Shown in pieces: positions 7,690 through 11,091 of a stretch of DNA of 11,091 nt (positions are counted from its first letter, which is position 1; each line of letters begins with the position of its first letter). The stretch is from NCBI GenBank assembly GCA_002367635.1, contig DFDI01000084.1:17818-28908 (forward strand), written 5' to 3'. The stretch comes from Betaproteobacteria bacterium UBA3031. GTDB lineage: Bacteria > Pseudomonadota > Gammaproteobacteria > Burkholderiales > Eutrophovitaceae. The notes under the pieces are model-generated. The model had not been told where the DNA came from. It searched no databases and saw only the letters and a program-made list of their open reading frames with translations. The translations under genes were made by a program, and so were the position numbers.

Positions 7690-8190
7690 ATGAGTGTTCG
7701 AGCGGTACTTAGGATGGGAAACCCAACGTTATTGGAACGGTCTGAAGAGATTCATGACTTTAATACGCCAGAGTTGAACGAATTAATTCAAGACATGAAA
7801 GATACGATGACGCATTTAAATGGTGCGGGACTTGCCGCACCACAAATCGGAGAACTCAAACGGGTCGTGATCTTTGGTTTTGATAGTAATGAACGGTACC
7901 CAGAAGCGAGCGCCGTCCCATTTACTGTGCTGATCAACCCGACGATACATTCACTCGATGAAACAATGGAAGAGGGGATAGAGGGTTGTTTATCAGTACC
8001 CGGTTTAAGTGGCTCTGTACCGAGATATAACAATATAAGATATCAGGGGTTCGATCCCTTCGGCACAGTGATTGATCGAGTCGTCACAGGGTTTCATGCC
8101 CGAGTAGTGCAACACGAATGTGACCATTTGAATGGAATTTTATATCCTGCTCGAATAAAAGATTTTACGACCTTTGGTTTTATTGAGTAG
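7690..8190 (+). CDS. def: Peptide deformylase
   Basis: Deformylase removes the N-formyl group from initiator methionine of nascent proteins at the ribosome, before methionine aminopeptidase acts. All three family motifs are intact: motif 1 GAGLAAPQ (45-52), motif 2 EGCLS (98-102) and motif 3 HECDH (142-146). These give metal ligands C100, H142 and H146, catalytic E143, and Q52 for the oxyanion hole. The protein has 166 residues and stops soon after the motif 3 helix (RIKDFTTFGFIE), so its C-terminal tail is short beside the ~170-180-residue forms I recall from Burkholderiales. Its neighbours do not include fmt, the usual partner of the classical def, so it may be a second deformylase. Its last 11 bases overlap the end of glnD on the opposite strand. 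It probably ends the + strand operon, since no + strand gene follows in the window. Confidence 0.96.
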   Translation: MSVRAVLRMGNPTLLERSEEIHDFNTPELNELIQDMKDTMTHLNGAGLAAPQIGELKRVVIFGFDSNERYPEASAVPFTVLINPTIHSLDETMEEGIEGCLSVPGLSGSVPRYNNIRYQGFDPFGTVIDRVVTGFHARVVQHECDHLNGILYPARIKDFTTFGFIE

Positions 8191-10792
8191 CTGATTTTGC
8201 GTGTGTTCCAGGAACGCTAAGCTTCTCGACCAGTTCGTTTTGCAGCCGTAAGGCCTCTCGAGAGCTACGCAACGCATCACCTGAAACCAGGAGAGTATCC
8301 TCTACGCGCTCACCCATCGTGTTGATTTTTGCATTTTGGATATCAATACGATGTTCGGCTAACGTCTGAGCGATGGTGTACAGCAAGCCGGGGCGATCCG
8401 CACACGTGATTTGTAGGTAATAATTTAAACCGTTTTCATCGCCTCTTATTACTACCTCTGGCTTGATGGGGAAGTATTTAAGTCTTCTGCTAACTCTTCC
8501 GCTGATTGATTTAGGGAGTGAGCTTTGAGTAAGAACGATGGGCAATTCTTTTTCGATATACCGAATCATGTCTTGGTAGTGAATGTCGACTTCGCGATGA
8601 GTAAGCACCTGGAACGTATTGACGTAGTGATTGTTTTTAGTGGTGAAAACTTTTGCTTCTACAACGGAGAATTCAGTGTTATCAAAAAAACCACAAATCT
8701 TTGCAAAGACCAAATCCTCATCCTCACCATAGATCACGACCTGCAATCCGTCGCCAATGGGCGACAGCCTTACCTTCACAATGGGTTGCTTGCTATCCGC
8801 CTGAAAATTAAGAACGCGCGCATGCCATACAATCTCGCTCTCTTCGTGCCGGATGAAATAACTCTCATCTAATTTATTCCAAAGTTTATTGTATGCCTCT
8901 TTAGGAATAGCATAGGAGGAGAGCCGAGCCTCTGCATTACGTTTTTTTCTCTCAATAAGATTACTTGATCTACTCGAGTCAACCTTAATAAGCTCTAATG
9001 TGAGGTAATATAAATTTTCCAGCAGTTTCCCTTTCCAGGCATTCCATACCTTGGGGCTTGTTCCTCGTATGTCGGCAACCGTTAGCAAATATAACGCCTC
9101 CAAGCGGCGTTGCGTCTTCACCGACTTGACGAACTCAAGTACAACTGATGGATCAGAAAGGTCTCGCTTTTGAGCGATCGTTGACATGTATAAGTGTTTT
9201 TCAACCAGCCATATGACTAGTTTCGTATCCGCAGCACCTAACCCATGATGCCGGCAGAATCTTTCGGCATCCGCCATACCTAGCTTCGAGTGATCGCCGC
9301 CTCGACCCTTGGCAATGTCATGATACAGACCAGCGATGTATAAGGTTTCAGGTCGCTTAAATGATCCAATGAGTTTGCTGCACAGAGGGAATTCGTGTGA
9401 CATCTCTTGTACCGCAAACCGTCGCAGATTGCGCACAACCATCAGAATGTGATCGTCAACGGTGTATACGTGAAAAAGATCATGTTGTAATTGCCCGCAT
9501 ATTTTTCCGAATTCAGGCAAGTACCGACCCAGTACTTCGTATTGGTTCATCAATCTCAGCGTATGCGTCAAACCCACCTGTTTTTGAAAAAAATTCAAAA
9601 ATGATTTTCTATTTTGTTCGTCACTCCTAAACTCATCATTGATGATTTTTTTGGCATGCCAAAGTTCCTTACGTGTACGAGCAGAGATACCTTTGATCTC
9701 ATTATGTTCGTGTAGTACGGAAAAAAACCGAAGAATGCTATGAGGTCTTTTATTAAAAACACCAGGACTCGTAGTCTCAAGGAAATTATTTTTAATTTGA
9801 AAGTCTTCATCAATAATTATCGGATCTGCGTCGCTTGTTCCGTGAATCAACTCCGTGAGATGTTGTAATAGGATGGATGATAGAAGGCTCACTGATTTGG
9901 AAGCCTTAAAAACCACCTGCATTAATTGTTCCGTCTCTGGTTTTGCTTTCGTAGTTCGAAAGCCTAGATCAGCAGCGAGTAGTCTTTGAAAATCAAACAG
10001 CAATCGATCTTCTTTTCGCCCTGCCTTTAAATGTAGAAGGGTCCTGACAAGGGTAAGCGCCCGTTCATGTTTTTCGAGCTGAGCTTGTTCAGTTTTCGTG
10101 ATGACTCCATTTTCTCTAAGACGCGCCCAGGTGGCTCCGAAGCCAGCTGCTTGAGCAATCCAAAGAATAGTTTGAAGGTCACGCAATCCTCCTGGTGACT
10201 CTTTTAGGTTCGGCTCAAGATTTTGAGATGAATCGTTATAGCGACTATGGCGTTGCCGCAACTCGACGAGCTTTGCATCGCAGAAACGATGCTCGTCTAT
10301 ACGGCTCACAACTTGACTCTTAAATTGTGTAAAGAGCGATTTGGAGCCAACTAAAAATCTTGACTCCATCAAATTGGTTTGTGTTGTGATGTCCTTTTTA
10401 GCTTCATTGACGCACTCTTTCAGTTTTCTCACACTGTGCCCGACGTCTAGCCCAATATCCCATAGCAAACTCACAAATGAGGCGATCACTGATTCGTCTT
10501 TTTTATTTATAGCATCAGGGATGAGAATGAGCAGATCAACATCGGAGAAGGGGAATAAGGCGCCACGGCCATAACCACCCACGGCGATTAATGTCGCGTG
10601 CGTTGCCTTCAATCGTTCGTCCCAAAGAGATTTTAGCAGCGCATCAATTTGTTTCGAGTGACGCTTAAGAAGAGATGCATAATCAGTCTTGCGGTCTAAT
10701 CTAGAAAATAATTTCTGTTTTTTCTGTTTTATTTGCGTCCGAATATTTTGGATTTGGGCATCCACGGATGAAACCGGTTTTGCTCTCACCAT
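8180..10792 (-). CDS. glnD: Bifunctional PII uridylyltransferase/uridylyl-removing enzyme GlnD
   Basis: GlnD is the primary glutamine sensor of proteobacterial nitrogen control. It uridylylates PII proteins (GlnB, GlnK) when glutamine is low and removes UMP when glutamine is high, which sets GlnE and NtrB/NtrC activity. The 870-residue protein is about the size of E. coli GlnD. Domains in order are a nucleotidyltransferase with GGYGRG (72-77) and SDVD (83-86, D84 and D86), then the PII-uridylyltransferase signature (EPNLKESPGGLRDLQTILW), and a linker containing FHVYTVDDH. Next comes the HD hydrolase domain with YHDIAKGRGGDHSKLG (H491, D492), then two ACT domains for glutamine sensing at about 680-755 and 792-865. 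All core residues I looked for are present, so both activities are expected. The ATG shares a base with the map stop (TAATG) and no Shine-Dalgarno is apparent, suggesting coupling to map. The 3' end overlaps def. Confidence 0.97.
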   Translation of the reverse strand: MVRAKPVSSVDAQIQNIRTQIKQKKQKLFSRLDRKTDYASLLKRHSKQIDALLKSLWDERLKATHATLIAVGGYGRGALFPFSDVDLLILIPDAINKKDESVIASFVSLLWDIGLDVGHSVRKLKECVNEAKKDITTQTNLMESRFLVGSKSLFTQFKSQVVSRIDEHRFCDAKLVELRQRHSRYNDSSQNLEPNLKESPGGLRDLQTILWIAQAAGFGATWARLRENGVITKTEQAQLEKHERALTLVRTLLHLKAGRKEDRLLFDFQRLLAADLGFRTTKAKPETEQLMQVVFKASKSVSLLSSILLQHLTELIHGTSDADPIIIDEDFQIKNNFLETTSPGVFNKRPHSILRFFSVLHEHNEIKGISARTRKELWHAKKIINDEFRSDEQNRKSFLNFFQKQVGLTHTLRLMNQYEVLGRYLPEFGKICGQLQHDLFHVYTVDDHILMVVRNLRRFAVQEMSHEFPLCSKLIGSFKRPETLYIAGLYHDIAKGRGGDHSKLGMADAERFCRHHGLGAADTKLVIWLVEKHLYMSTIAQKRDLSDPSVVLEFVKSVKTQRRLEALYLLTVADIRGTSPKVWNAWKGKLLENLYYLTLELIKVDSSRSSNLIERKKRNAEARLSSYAIPKEAYNKLWNKLDESYFIRHEESEIVWHARVLNFQADSKQPIVKVRLSPIGDGLQVVIYGEDEDLVFAKICGFFDNTEFSVVEAKVFTTKNNHYVNTFQVLTHREVDIHYQDMIRYIEKELPIVLTQSSLPKSISGRVSRRLKYFPIKPEVVIRGDENGLNYYLQITCADRPGLLYTIAQTLAEHRIDIQNAKINTMGERVEDTLLVSGDALRSSREALRLQNELVEKLSVPGTHAKSATQ

Positions 10793-10794
10793 TA
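10790..10794 (-). promoter_or_regulatory. TAATG stop-start junction map/glnD
   Basis: On the minus strand the map stop TAA (10794-10792) and the glnD start ATG (10792-10790) share one base. No purine-rich Shine-Dalgarno lies in the preceding 20 nt, so translational coupling is the likely route of glnD initiation. Confidence 0.7.
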
Positions 10795-11091
10795 GACTTT
10801 AAATGACAATCCATCTGGAGGAGGTGGGGTTCCTTCGGACGTTGTCAGCACCTCAAACCCTGTGTCGGTTACTAGAACCGTGTGTTCCCACTGGGCTGAT
10901 AGTTGGTGGTCTTTGGTCACAATCGTCCAACCATCCGCCAATTGACGGATGTCTGATTTTCCTGCATTGATCATCGGTTCCACCGTGAAAATCATTCCTG
11001 GTGCAAGTTCTAGTCCCGTCCCAGCTTTGCCGTAATGAAGTACTTGTGGGTCCTCATGAAAGGTTGATCCGATACCGTGCCCACAAAATTC
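10792..11091 (-). CDS. map: Type I methionine aminopeptidase, C-terminal part (5'-partial)
   Basis: Map removes the initiator methionine from deformylated nascent proteins when the second residue is small. The frame is open to the window edge, giving 99 residues before the stop, so the ATG at 10995 is internal. Visible active-site residues, numbered in this fragment, are H5 in CGHGIG (metal ligand), H12 in FHE (substrate contact), E38 in FTVEPMIN (metal ligand) and E69 in SAQWEH (metal ligand). They match the E. coli order (His171, His178, Glu204, Glu235) with nearly the same distance to the C-terminus. About 165 N-terminal residues, including the two Asp ligands, should lie beyond the window. 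The gene is followed by glnD through a TAATG junction. In many proteobacteria map stands next to rpsB in divergent orientation, so rpsB may lie just outside. Confidence 0.97.
   Translation of the reverse strand, partial: EFCGHGIGSTFHEDPQVLHYGKAGTGLELAPGMIFTVEPMINAGKSDIRQLADGWTIVTKDHQLSAQWEHTVLVTDTGFEVLTTSEGTPPPPDGLSFKV

Noticed and set aside
8205..8215. Inverted repeat GTTCCAGGAAC near the def/glnD junction as a bidirectional terminator.
   Set aside because: The arms are only 5 bp with a one-base centre, no T-run follows on either strand, and the site is within glnD coding sequence.
8525..8872. A 115-codon plus-strand frame within glnD.
   Set aside because: It lies opposite the conserved GlnD ACT-domain region, has no recognisable motif and no convincing ribosome binding site.
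10993..10995. ATG at 10995 (minus strand) as the start of a short 67-residue protein.
   Set aside because: The same frame continues to the window edge with the conserved GHGIG and FHE motifs of methionine aminopeptidase, so the gene is simply cut by the window.
1..11091. Search for mobile elements, CRISPR arrays, tRNA/rRNA genes, phage or defence genes.
   Set aside because: Essentially all the sequence is occupied by eight conserved housekeeping genes. No direct-repeat array, transposase, integrase or structured RNA gene was seen.

Overview
This window is a compact, almost gap-free stretch of bacterial chromosome carrying eight conserved housekeeping genes. It looks betaproteobacterial, probably near Burkholderiales. 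Three points support this. The condensin is SMC rather than MukB. A membrane-anchored ZipA follows smc directly and has the two-part soluble region I associate with beta-type homologues. The deformylase and the SMC hinge resemble the Burkholderiales versions as I remember them, although no database search was possible. Base composition is moderate, mid-40s percent GC by eye, and looks uniform throughout, with no sign of foreign DNA.

Left block, + strand, 1-8190: smc (5' end outside the window), zipA, ligA, galU, a hypoxanthine/guanine phosphoribosyltransferase gene (hpt-like) and def. The zipA/ligA, ligA/galU and galU/hpt-like junctions overlap by 1, 11 and 4 nt. Def follows after 17 nt with its own Shine-Dalgarno sequence. 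The only sizeable gap is the 49 nt between smc and zipA, which holds a possible weak sigma70-type promoter. The block joins chromosome compaction (SMC), Z-ring anchoring (ZipA), nick sealing (LigA), UDP-glucose synthesis (GalU), purine salvage and N-terminal deformylation.

Right block, - strand, 8180-11091: map (5' end outside the window) is followed by glnD, with stop and start fused in a TAATG junction. GlnD is the PII uridylyltransferase/uridylyl-removing nitrogen sensor, and Map is methionine aminopeptidase. The blocks converge, and the last 11 nt of def and glnD overlap tail to tail, with no visible intrinsic terminator between them.

I saw no mobile element, CRISPR array, RNA gene, defence locus or long repeat. 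No stretch over 300 bases lacks a gene; the largest gap is 49 nt. I found no new biological system. The points most worth checking are a possible duplicated ZipA-like fold inside ZipA, the def/glnD overlap, and the way the two N-terminal-methionine processing genes (def and map) flank glnD.
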